A stretch of DNA of 64,000 nucleotides from Nipponacmea schrenckii. Taxonomy: Eukaryota; Mollusca; Gastropoda; Lottiidae. Shown here one piece after another: positions 53,171-64,000 of the stretch. Below the pieces are notes generated by a model that searched no databases, had not been told where the DNA came from, and saw only the letters and a program-made list of their open reading frames with translations. Made by a program: the position numbers and the translations under genes. The stretch covers positions 36,972,338 through 37,036,337 of the forward strand of contig CM060199.1 of the NCBI GenBank assembly GCA_030562195.1, written 5' to 3'. Within the stretch, counting starts at the first letter, position 1. The number at the start of each line of letters is the position of its first letter.

Positions 53171-56110
53171 CTATAGGGCACAGGAATTCATACAAGCATT
53201 ACGGGATGTAAATCTGTTTTCATTGCCACCACATCCACTATAGATAAACCTAGCACAAGTCCGAGAATGAGAATTAAAAGCGTATCGGGTGTATAATCGT
53301 GAGTTACAGGTGCCTGGATCTATAGGTTGTTGACATCCTGGAATAAGAAATGACATTACCGTATACAAGATGTATGTTCAGAATGAACATATTATAAAAG
53401 GATGAACAGGTTAAACTTTTATCTCAGTGTATGAAAATAATGTTGCTTGCTTATGTATAAATGAGATTTTGAAAGACTTGAAGTTATTGTATTGACGACC
53501 AACTTTGATTTATTGCCCTTGAACTAACAAGCCTACAAATGCAGCAGATTCAGCCTGTTAGTACGATATACATGTTTTTTTTGTTTTTTTTTTCAATATA
53601 TAGAATTTTTATTTCATAAGCATCACAATAACATACATCATTTGTAAACATAAAATTCTATATATATGTATATTAGGATAATAGTGGAAAGAAGAAAAAA
53701 AGAGGGAAATGGAAGTAAGTGATCGGTATAGGAAAGATGAAAGGATAGATGCATGTCACACATTCTTATACTTATATACAGGTTAGTATACTCAGAGACT
53801 TACAAGATCACCCTTGACTAAAGTAAAATCTGTTTTATTTTTTTTAGCATAATGCAATTTGACGCAATAAACGAATTTTTGGGTTTTGTTACTGAATTCA
53901 GATCAAAATGTGGAATAAATTTATCGGTTTCTACTTACTAGGTGTATTAGGGTTATTTGATGCCACTGTTCTGGATTGTTGGCACTCCGCTCTAACATTG
54001 GTACCTTCTTGAATGAGTTCACAATTAGAAGAACATCCCTGATACTGTAATAAAGCAACATAAGTGACGCCGATTTAACACACAGAGTGGCATTTTCTTT
54101 AAGAAGGTTGGGCATGCCTCGTTTGCAACATCCACCACGATTACTTCCGTGGTAATCAACACAATTCAAGGACTTCGAAACCGCCCAATATCAAGACTCG
54201 ATGCCGACTCAGTTACCCTACCCTACAATATTGAAAAAATTTCCTTGGGCCACCATAATAATTTTGTGGCCCATGTTCGGCATCTTGACGAATTTTAACG
54301 TATTTCTACAAATTACATGAAAAGAAGAGTAAAATTAAACTTACATAACACATGTATCGAGCACAGTAACAAGATCTTGAAGCTAGACCATTTTGACATT
54401 GACTTTGACAGCTAGCACCACCAGCTAATTGGTAATTAGGTCGAATAGGTCTCCGATTTTGTCTTGTTGATAAAAACCCTCTCGTTTGAAGAAGTTGGCG
54501 GAATGCTTCATCTCTTGGTAAATTTACATTATTATTCAAAAAGTTCTGTCCTGCGATATAGAATTAAGAAGATACGAGCCTTGGTTTGCTTTTGTGTGTA
54601 TAAAATGACATCCGAGTGACATAGTAAACCATTAAGTGAATGAATTTTAAAATTTGGAGCAGAAAAATGATCAGCATATAAAGACCAAAGCTAATAACGG
54701 TTATTTGGTATTATAATTAGTACTTACTGTGCCATTGCTGGGGAGTTCCGGTTAATACATCCATTCTGTTCAGATTCTGGTGCAAACGTTGATTCATATT
54801 TGAATGTTGGAGATTGGGGTGAGCATGACCATTTTGTCCACCGTCCGTATGAACCACTGAGCCGTGTGTCTGTTGGCCGTTCTGATTTATATCGGTGGCA
54901 GTACCTAGGTTATTGGAATGATGATGTCCCTGACGTCCGGGGTGTAAATGAACGGTGCTTCCATGACTCCTTGGTTCCGTTTGATGTGCATTTGACATGG
55001 AATTGTGCATGTTGGTGTGGGAATTTTTTTTGGGCCCTTCGTGGGTATGTATTGTACTGCCATGACTGTGTCTATTTTGTGTATTAAGATTGTCGGTGCC
55101 ACTCACCGGTAAATTAGGATGAGAATGCACCCTTGGTCCGCCATGTGAATGAACCACACTCCCGTGACTGTGAGTGTTTTGATTATCAATCACACCTTGA
55201 GCTCCAGCTTGATGATGTCGGGTATTTAAGTTGAGATTGTGACTAGACGTAGGTAAATTTGGATGGTAATGAATGGCTGGTCCGCCATGGGAATGACTCA
55301 TAGATCCATGTCTGTGTACATTTCCTAGTTGCTGGACATCGATTGATTGTTGTACATTGGCGTGAGAGTGAACTGGCGCACCAGAATGCGAGTGGACCAT
55401 TGACCCATGTCTGTGAGTGGGTGAATTTGGTTGATCTGTCAAGGGCAGATTGTTGTGAGCATGTTGTGTTTGGCCATTGTGTGCATGAGAAACAGATGCA
55501 TGACTATGTAGATTGTTGTTGGTTGGAAGAGGTACAATTACTGGGAGATTGCCTGGAACAAAATAAACTTTTAATGATTTACTCCATCATTATAATAGAT
55601 ACACGCCTCATTCCCGTTGCACCCAAAACCCAGATAGCTGTTAGACTCACTTCCAACTAAGCAATTTGAAATTTCAGAACAAACAATTTGTGATTTAAGA
55701 GCAACAACCAATGCTGTTTGAATCTCCAGAGGAAGATACCAAGACTTCAATTGATTCAACAACAACGTTGTTAAGATGTTAATATTTAGTAATTCAGTTT
55801 TGTCAATTCAAAAAAATAAACTTCAGAAATTTCGGCTATCATTACGATTACTCACCATTAAACATAGGTGACTGGAAATTTTGTGCTGCACCTAAACAGT
55901 AAAAGAAAATTGTCTTTGTCAGATAAAGAATTTGGGGAAGTTCTTCTGATAATTTCATTGAGTCTAGGTTTCTGTAAAGGTGTATATTGTATAGCCAACT
56001 TCCTAGATGAATCATAATATATCAAAAAGTATTTTTCACTCAAAGAAAGAATAATTACCATGTATAATGAGAAGACAAACAGTGGCCCAATTGAACCACA
56101 CTGGTGACAT
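53171..56110 (-). CDS. Secreted His-rich repeat + Kunitz protein C (6 exons, 463 aa)
   Basis: Exons in transcript order: 56059-56110, 55856-55891, 54728-55552, 54345-54550, 53939-54044, 53171-53337; in phase, 1392 nt. Signal peptide MSPVWFNWATVCLLIIHGAAQ-type. The 825-nt third exon encodes about seven His-rich repeats (core HGSVVHSHGGPRVHSHPNL, period roughly 30-45 residues) rich in His, Asn, Gly and Ser. Then follows C-x3-C-x8-C-x-C-x4-C (CQSQCQNGLASRSCYC), a short segment with YQGCSSNCEL..AEC, and a C-terminal Kunitz domain at 410-461 with six Cys in standard spacing. P1 is Asn, so classical trypsin inhibition is unlikely. The GVIDNQN motif inside the His-rich part recalls GVIDHHN in gene B. 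Start codon lies directly after a 3' splice site. Metal binding by the His-rich part is inferred. Confidence 0.88.
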
Positions 56111-56112
56111 CT

Positions 56113-57527
56113 GAAATGAAATAAATGTACCTTTTACGTCCGAATTCTCTAATACTGTCCGGGAGTTAACCAGTTATAAAATTTGGTCAGGGCAAGAAAT
56201 CATACATAGGACTTCGGTTTAAAGAGTCACGTGAAAAATTGACCAGGCAAATTAAATCAAATCATAAATTTCAAAGATTTAAATACAGAACCAAATTCTT
56301 CCCCGAGTTCTGAATTTTCACGATGCTTTGAGATTCCCCAAAAGTAAGTTAAACGTTCCGTTCACTGTCTTAAAGATTTTCATTTGCAAAAGATATATGA
56401 ACATATGGGATTTGAATAGAAGGAATTTATCAACATAATAAACAGTTATTTGCAATTGGGATATTATTATTTAAAGTGATAGATGAACAGAGAAAATGAT
56501 AATACATGTTCTTACCTTCAATATTCTCTCTGTATAACAAGAGAGGTGGTGTCAGAATTGAGCCTTGGGGCAAACCAGTAGATAAATCATCTCTTAAATA
56601 ATTCCGCCTTCATATATATGACTTAAATACAATAAGCAAACTGACGTTTAGATTTTTACCATCTATATAATCGGAAAAAGCTGAGATATGGGTGGGAAAG
56701 TTGTTTTACTTTATAATGGATTGGGTAATCATCTACGTCATAACAAAAGTTCAGAGCAATAAAACTATAGGCCTAGATACTACACTGAATCAATTGAAGA
56801 ACTGAGAAGATAATATAACATTAAAAAGCGTCTATAGTCGTTCGGAAAGGCCTCACGTGTACATAATGTATACGTTAAAGTTATCTCGACAATCGGAAAC
56901 GATATTCTCTGTGGTAACCTAAACACTGGCATACTAAGTTTCCCACACAAGCTAAGTATCTCGTGACATGAGATATAAGTGCATGTTTCATTTTGACCTT
57001 CCTTGTCTACATCACGTTGAAAGAAACAGAAACAATTCAAATGACTTAAAAATGTCAAGGTTTTGATTGAGAAGGAATCATTCGATTTGATCAATCTGAT
57101 AACAATGGATTTTAGTTGAAAACCTTATTTGTACTTAAGTTTTTTAACCAATAATTATTATAGTCTTATTTAGAAGTAGAGAAAACTCATGATACCTTAA
57201 CCAAGTTCATTTTTTTTTAAAATAGTTCACCCCAACTCACTACCCAAATTTACAATATTGGTGTCAATTCACAAAATTTAGGAGGAAAGATGAGATGAAT
57301 AAATTCTAAGACTTCTATTCTTTTTCCAAAACCGGTCAAAAATTTTTACATCTGAATTGAAAACCATTGCAAAAAACATTCGGACTCTCTCCGAAAAACA
57401 TTTTGAAGTTAAATACTTAAATTTTTTATGTTTTGAAATTCCTATTGGCAAATTGATTTTTGAATTCTGGGTTAAAAGTGATTTGGGGCTTTTAGAATTT
57501 TAAGGGGCATTTTCCCGAATTTCATGA
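56113..57527. other. Upstream region of Kunitz gene C
   Basis: No exon recognised. Expected to hold the promoter and non-coding first exon of gene C. The right part (from about 57200) becomes rich in short homopolymers, like the adjoining duplicated block. Confidence 0.4.
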
Positions 57528-58690
57528 TTCATGTATCGTTTCCAAGAGGCAAGTGACGTTTAAAATTTAGATTAAATAAGATGCTCAAATAAACTTCCCT
57601 TTTCAATTCCCACCATGAAGCTCATAAAATACACACTGAAATTAGTGAAAATTTGTTTTTCAGACCACTTGAAGACACCCCATGAGGTATTCAAGAACAG
57701 TGGGCATTGTTCTTTAAACTTAGTGCAAACAAAAACCATTTAAATACGAAATTGGGCCAATTTTTACCGATATCAGATTTTAACTTGCTTTTTGGAGGGA
57801 AATAATTTTTCCTGAAAAACAGTTTCAAGAACCCCCTTTTGTTTTACACCAAAGCCCAAGGCGAATTTTTAAGTTTTTGGGAATGAACCAAAATTGTTAT
57901 TGACTTGTATCAAAAAAATGAGATCTCTCAAAAAGGGAAAAGTTTTGGGGAAGTATTTTAAAAAATTTTTATAACGATTGAAATATTTCAAAGCTGGGAA
58001 ATGTTTTTTTCTGAGAAAAACATTTATTTGCTGGGGGGTTTAGGAATTATTTCCATTTGGGGTTTTTCCTTTTGAATGGTGCTTGATTCATGTATCGTTT
58101 TAAGAGGCACAGTGACAGTGTTAAATTAAGATATAATATAATAATTTCAAATATCAATCTGTCTTTAGCAATGTCCCGTACTTCATGTAAATTGCTCATC
58201 AATATACACACTGAACCCATTTTGACAGATTTTTATTCAGACCTTATTCTTGCCTAAGCCTCCCCACAGGTATTCAAGAACAGTGTTTTCGTTGCTTTAA
58301 ACTCTAGTGCAAAGGCAAGAATTTTCCATTTTAAAACTGAATTGGTCCATTATTACCAGCTCATCAGATGTTGCAACTTGTTCTTCTTTGGATGAATATA
58401 ATTGTTCCTGACAACATAAAAACCCTCCCTTGCTTTTGGATGCACCTTGCTCTCTTAGCAGGAAATTGTTAATTGTTTTTCATCACCAATTAATGTTGTT
58501 GGATTGTTCATGCTTGTGATGCAGATGAACAAAATGAGATCTAACATGGCAAGAAAAGGAAAAAGTTTTGGGTATGTATGTTACTAAAAGATTCATAACA
58601 GATTCAGAAGACTGATTTCAAAGCTGTAAATGTTCTTCATGAGAAAAACATTTTTTGCTGGGTAGGTCTCAGGAATTATTGCCATTGTTT
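57528..58690. repeat. Tandem duplication of a ~0.6-kb block, copy 1 corrupted
   Basis: Copy 1 starts at 57528 and copy 2 at 58087, both with ATTCATGTATCGTTT..AAGAGGCA. Shared landmarks include ATACACACTGAA, TATTCAAGAACAGTG, AATGAGATCT, AAAAGTTTTGGG and GAGAAAAACATTT. Offsets grow from 559 to 626 bp along the block, so copy 1 has lost about 67 bp. Copy 1 is unusually rich in short A, T and G runs compared with copy 2. No coding capacity in either. Confidence 0.85.
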
Positions 58691-61189
58691 TTCTAAGCAT
58701 ATTTTAGAATGATTGTTTTGTTGTGGTGAGTGACATAATTTTTTACGTATGTATCAAAGGGAAGGTGCACACTCTATAAGATTATTGGTTGATAAATTAC
58801 ATGAATCTCTAAGATCTTATCTATTGAACCTGTTTATTATGTTTACCTATCATCACAAAACAAATAAACGTTTACCTAAATAATACTGATTAACATCTTT
58901 ATAATTTGGTTGATTTATTTTTTTTACAATGCCGGCAATTTCAAATGTGCTATGAGTTATTCTATTGTTTGAAAGCTTTCTTTCGTTTGTGGCAAAGGGG
59001 GGTAAGTCGATCTCAGACTTGCAGACAACAACAGAGCTCTGTAATTTATCCAGTGTCGCCTAAATTTGGCAGCATGTCAATAATTGATATTGAGGCTGGT
59101 TGTGCATGCTTTTTTTTTTATCAAGGCACCATTTTTGGTCAGTGTTCATTATATCATCGGCCTGTCAACATCAAATAAAGTAATAGTCTACATTGTCTAC
59201 GTGTTTGTTTTTATCGAGTCATCGTATACAGCCATGTTCCACTCCAGATAGCTTCGTGAGAACACCTATTGTGTGAAAATTGTTCTTTTTTTCTCTTTGC
59301 TAACTTGATACAAGTATTTTTCCTCAACTATTTGCTGTCCTGGAATCCAGCTTGAAATACCTTGAAATATTTTAACTACATTACATGATAAGGCACTCCT
59401 GTTTGTCAATGAGAATAAAATAGAAATGTTTGTTATACTATAGCTTCTTTCTCTGTTTCTGATATTTATACTGTCTTATCATTATCCAACATTTACACTA
59501 TCTGACTAATTGGGTAGTAAAACTTCTAGATACCAGATTATTACTTTATATTCTGATAAATACCATGAAGGAATATCTTCTATGTCAACTCACTGTGTAT
59601 TGAGGACAGTTAAATATCTAAGATGTTGTTTAGTGTGTTTGACTTCTTCAGTATGAGATTGGGTGTCTAGTTATCGAGTCATAATAAATTCCAGTCAGCT
59701 GAAGGTAGTAGGGTTGAATAAGGCATTTCTTGCTTATTCATATAGAATACATATCTTGCACAAGAAAACCTAAGAATAACATATAAAATTTCATACAATC
59801 GTAAAGTTATTCAAATATGTGAATTGTTTTATAATAGAAAGAAAAACAGCTGTATGCAGTTAGTTGGTCTAATTGGTAGCAAATTTCAATAATTTTAAAC
59901 GAATTGGAATTGCCCCAAACCACTTAAGTTTTTCTGTATTGAATTAATTTGAAAGTTATTTGATATACTGTAATATTACCATCAGGTGGTCTCTGATGTA
60001 GTTTTTAATAATTTCATGTGAAAATACTTGTCAATATGGGTTTAAGGTGTAAATTCTTGTTCTCAACAGCTGTATAGACAAGTTTTACTGATTTTACATT
60101 TTCATATTACCCTCGTCAAAATATCTGTAAATCATGCAGTCAAATTAAAACCTGGTGATAAAATAACAAATATGAAATAACTACATTGTTGGCAAAAATA
60201 CCATGTCTTCTATTCCGACTCAGTTTTAGAATATTTAGGTAACTTGTTTTGTATCATTGTGGATTCTGCCGTGCCTTGTTCTTGATATAATAAAACCACA
60301 CCATAGAGATGTGTAGGGTGTCAGTTATTGATAATAATTAATATTTGTTTATTTACATAATATAAGTATAAGTATATAAGTTCATTCATTGTTAATTTTT
60401 TATTTATTTGTTGATTCAATATGGACCTAAATTAAAACCAGCCACTTTGTTGTATCCATACTAGTGTACAGGTCAGGAAAAACAATCGAGAGATATTTAT
60501 TTCAGTGCCATAAAGTCATGAATTTTGAAAAAATGGATCCAAAGTTAATAGTCATCTTAATTAAATAATAAATATTGACAATTTTTATTTTTACCAAATT
60601 GTAATACATATATGTGCATCCCTAGCCTTTATACATGTATATTACATCACGATCAGATGATCCAGAAACGGAGCAGTAGAATTCCAATTAGAATTAGATC
60701 AAAGGCTTTTCTTCGAAACAATGTCCCCCAAACAGTTTTCTTACGCTGTAAGCAATCAGTCCAAGTATATTAGTTCATTGTATCTTGACTTTCACCAGTG
60801 AAATTTTTAGAAGTAGAGCAATTAAAGATATGAAGTATATCCCATGTATAAATATTTGGAAATGTTTATGAAAATCTCTACATCTGAACTGTCAGTCAGT
60901 GAGGTTTTTCTGGTGAAAATGAACTTGACTCTCAAATGATAAGAGCAAATATGACACATATTGGACAGGTTTCACTTAAAATCTAATATCCTCTCGCAAT
61001 AAAAAAAACAGTCCAGATATTTAGATATGATCAAAGAAAGTTGTTTTAATATTTGACGTTTAGAAAGATATGTCAATTAAAACTGGAACCCAGAATTTAA
61101 AGTTGAATTTTATTTCCTTTGAATTATATAAAGACTGTGTTTAGATTAGAATTTATATTTGATAAGATTCTAAGTCTGTCAATTGTCAA
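58691..61189. other. Non-coding region
   Basis: No exon, RNA gene or transposon ends recognised. The open frame at 58906-59178 has no domain features. The region could belong to a long intron or 3' UTR of a gene outside the window, but nothing seen proves it. Confidence 0.45.
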
Positions 61190-61778
61190 CTTGTCATCAT
61201 TTCATGATAATATAACATTAACAATGGAATAATTCATTCGTACTTCTAATATTTTCAATTTCGTTGATCTGGGACCTGTTTCACAAAATTTTAACAAAGA
61301 TACAATCAAGATTTTAAGAAATACAGTAACCTCATTGGTTAATAAAAACTCAATTTAAGTGATTGACCAATCTGACCATTGGAACATTAAAATCATCTTG
61401 AGTTAAGTTTTCGTGAAACAGGCTCCAGGTTTTTGAACCTTTAATACTTTAGATCTGGGTTAAGACAGGAATCTTTATATTTTTTAATTGGGATCAGATG
61501 AGCAAAAATGTCCGATCATTTCAGTAATTGAGCAGTTATTTCACCATTTGCACCCATTGAAAATCTTGCTATCATTTCTTGATTATATAAGAACAACAAT
61601 GGAATGATTCATTCATTTTTTTTTAATAATTGCCATTTAATTTGATCTAATTTTCAATTTTTTTTTTTTTTTGGGGGGTTGAGACCTGAATCTTTATATT
61701 TTTCAATTGGGATCAGATGAGCAAAGATGTCCGATCATTTCATTAACTGAGCATTTCATTATTGGACCCATTGAAAAA
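61190..61778. repeat. ~220-bp tandem duplication, one copy interrupted by a MITE
   Basis: Blocks AATCTTTATATTTTT.AATTGGG, ATCAGATGAGCAAA, ATGTCCGATCATTTCA and CCCATTGAAAA occur at about 61470-61563 and again at about 61689-61778; TAACAATGGAAT.ATTCATTC occurs near 61220 and 61600. The left copy is split by the element at 61271-61426. Confidence 0.8.
61271..61426 (-). mobile_element. Short inverted-repeat element (MITE), copy 2
   Basis: Inverted relative of the element at 50693-50846: starts GGGACCTGTTTCACAAAA and ends TTCGTGAAACAGGCTCC; interior TTGACCAATCTGACCATTGG. About 156 bp, the same length as the other copy. Sits inside one copy of a tandem duplication. No clear target duplication could be assigned. 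Confidence 0.78.
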
Positions 61779-64000
61779 GGTGAGTTTCCTCTATTGATGA
61801 GTTTTGCCTTTCATAACCATTCATTTGCCATATGCATCTCCTGCATATTGATACTTTTAATTTCTCTTCCTATGGAATAGATTCAGCTGATGTATTTGCT
61901 CTTGTTCTGTTCAAATCTCTAAAATAATAAATAGAAATCCTGAATGATTCCAATAATAACCATGATGAATCAAGGTCTGTAATCAATTCGAGGTTAGAAA
62001 GCTTCTTTTGTGTCATCCATGAAGGAATCATTAAATCTGATTTTTATGATATGGGCTGATTGATTTCCCATTTCAATATATGTTTGATATGACGAGTACT
62101 TTTTACTACTCATATTCTATAGACAGGAGTTTATTTGATGTTATCAATAATATTTGTTAACTTTTTATTACCTTTCCAACAATTGTTCTTCCTTTTTCAA
62201 TAGCTTTCATATCATGAACAGAAAAAAAAAGAATCAGAGTGATTTCCCCTCAGACTGGTGGAAACTGATTGATCTTTTGTTCCTAATGGATACACCATGC
62301 AATTACAATGAAATATTTTCTAATAATGTTTATGTTAAGGTATAATGGAAGGATATCTAATATTGAAATAAACTTGATGACACTCAAGATAAATTGTACA
62401 ATTGATATTGGAATAAATCTGGCCCATACTAACTGTTTGTATCAAACTTTTTCAATTTTGTTAATGTAAATAAAGTAATGCTAATGAATCCTGGTAATTT
62501 TGTTACTGACATTATGATGTAAAGCATAATAAATTTGTTAATTCCATTTTTTGTTAATATTTGAAATATATATTTTAAAGGTAATAGGTAGTATATTTTG
62601 ATGATATAAAATATTCATTGTGGTTGTCACATTTCTATGCAGCTAATAAGAGCCATGGTCATTTTTGGAACACTTAGCTAAATACTAAAATATTTCTGAA
62701 AGAGAATATGAAGTAAGAAAAGCATCACCTAGTTTTAGAAATAAATATTAATGATGTATCTATAATATACAGTCAAACCTGTATTAAGCAACCAGTCAAG
62801 GAAAGTGGCTGGATGTGGTGCTTAATTACAGGTGGCTGTTGAATACAGGTGGAGGAAGCAGGACTGTTGACTTGTTTTTCCCAGCCGGACTTTTTTTTAA
62901 CGATGTTTTGTTGATGTCAAAACTACTACACTAAGTACTATTCAAGTAGTATCCAACTGTAAAATGTATTTCAATGTCATAAATGTTTAATGAATATCAG
63001 CAGTAGAACAGGAATCCAGGTATTCTTCAAAATATGGAATTTAATTTTGCATTACCTGTAATACATTAACTGTAAAGCTGAGAGACAAGAACTACATAAA
63101 TGTTCTGATCAAGTTTTTTCATGCTTACTCAGTAATAAAATAAAGTAGTTGATTGATTTAAATAAATCTAATTCATTCCATGTATCAAGATCTATTTTAC
63201 CACAAATTTATTGAATTTAGATTGTTCTTTATTCCTTCTAACTCATCCATCTGAGATCCAATTTCAAGACGATTTCTAATTGAAAACTTCTTTTGTGTTT
63301 TCAGACATTTATTTTATACCTTTAAAAGTCCAAATGTCTGACAGTATAATTTAGAAACATGGTATATTAATGTGTTTACTGATGGGAGATGGATAGGTGA
63401 AAACTATTAATTGTCTTGACTTAGAAAAGATTCCAATGAATAAAATTTCTGATGTTTTTTTGTGAAAATAAAGGGAAAAAGCTGTTACTGAGTTACAGTA
63501 GGCAGACAATTGACATTATTTGCTGCATTATGTCTAAAAGATAGAGATGATTGTAGTCTTGGTCTACAAGCCAAACTCATCTTTTACGCCAATCTAAGTA
63601 GCTGTAAATAGATACAGACAAGGACCTGTTACATGTGTCACACTCATTTTAAGTTTTTCTTCAGCCTTTCACAGGAAATTTATTATAAAAAAATGCTTGA
63701 AAAAAGATAATTTTGTACTGTACTCTTGTAAAAAGTGTTTAACTTGTCCAATAGGATGCTGAACATTAATAGAATAATATTGTTTCATCTTGTGAATCTT
63801 TACAATAATCGTTTGCCAAGTTCGTTACTTAATTGTTTGTCTACCATTTGATATTCAACCATATCTGTGAATCTGAAGGAATAATATATTCATGCAAGCA
63901 ATTATTTCAAGATGTTACAAGTTAAAATATTTAATGATTACATTATATTTCTATGAAATAAGATAATATTTCTCCAGTAATATCTGTGTACAATCTGTTC
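61779..64000. other. Non-coding right end of window
   Basis: No supportable gene. A stretch at 62770-62860 (CAGTCAAACCTGTATTAAGC ... GGTGGCTGTTGAATACAGGT) has the style of a dispersed repeat, but its ends are not visible. Confidence 0.45.

Noticed and set aside
54800..55087. 95-codon plus-strand frame
   Set aside because: Lies antisense to the His-rich exon of Kunitz gene C and has no independent support.
58906..59178. 90-codon frame with several Cys as another secreted Cys-rich protein
   Set aside because: Cys spacing does not match the Kunitz modules, there is no signal peptide or splice context, and the surroundings are non-coding.

Overview
This is AT-rich, intron-rich animal DNA. The spliced genes (two sulfatases, a taurine-pathway type decarboxylase and three secreted Kunitz proteins resembling shell-matrix proteins), together with abundant minisatellites and short transposons, suggest a marine mollusc, probably a gastropod such as a limpet. 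The organism call is inference from gene content only. All exon models were built by hand from reading frame, splice sites and codon phase; each one closes in phase from ATG to stop.

Layout: 1-7.4 kb has no recognisable gene. 7451-8482 (+) is a single-exon coding region for a protein with a C-terminal PTB/PID domain, followed by minisatellites. 11946-18715 (-) is a complete 13-exon cysteine-sulfinate/acidic amino-acid decarboxylase gene (CSAD/GADL1 type, 496 aa) whose fourth-exon-proximal intron carries a 1.4 kb minisatellite. 18.7-24.1 kb is non-coding. 24166-27886 (+) and 30425-35907 (-) are two complete arylsulfatase B-like paralogues, tail to tail, each with 8 exons at identical intron positions and all catalytic residues. 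A 5'-truncated non-LTR retrotransposon lies between them. The minus-strand copy holds three separate tandem arrays in its introns. One array is an amplified piece of its own exon 3 together with the 5' splice site.

38779-56110 is a cluster of three secreted Kunitz (BPTI) genes: one on + (215 aa) and two on - (778 aa and 463 aa). All share the same three-part cysteine-rich module (a CxxxC...CxC segment, a short 3-4 Cys segment, then a Kunitz domain), and the exon boundaries follow the module. The 778-aa gene has three modules, two of them almost identical in DNA. The 463-aa gene carries a long His-rich repeat. Between the genes lie a tRNA-derived SINE-like tandem, hAT-type elements (one with an 8-bp target duplication) and a second short inverted-repeat element found twice. 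56.1-64 kb is non-coding with tandem duplications.

Together the genes are secreted or lysosomal enzymes and extracellular matrix/inhibitor proteins; apart from the sulfatase pair and the Kunitz cluster they are not obviously linked in function. The strongest unusual signals are the exon-fragment array, a probable gene-conversion tract in exon 2 of the sulfatases, the conserved three-part Kunitz module, and a 3' splice site placed 0-21 nt before the ATG in six of the seven genes.
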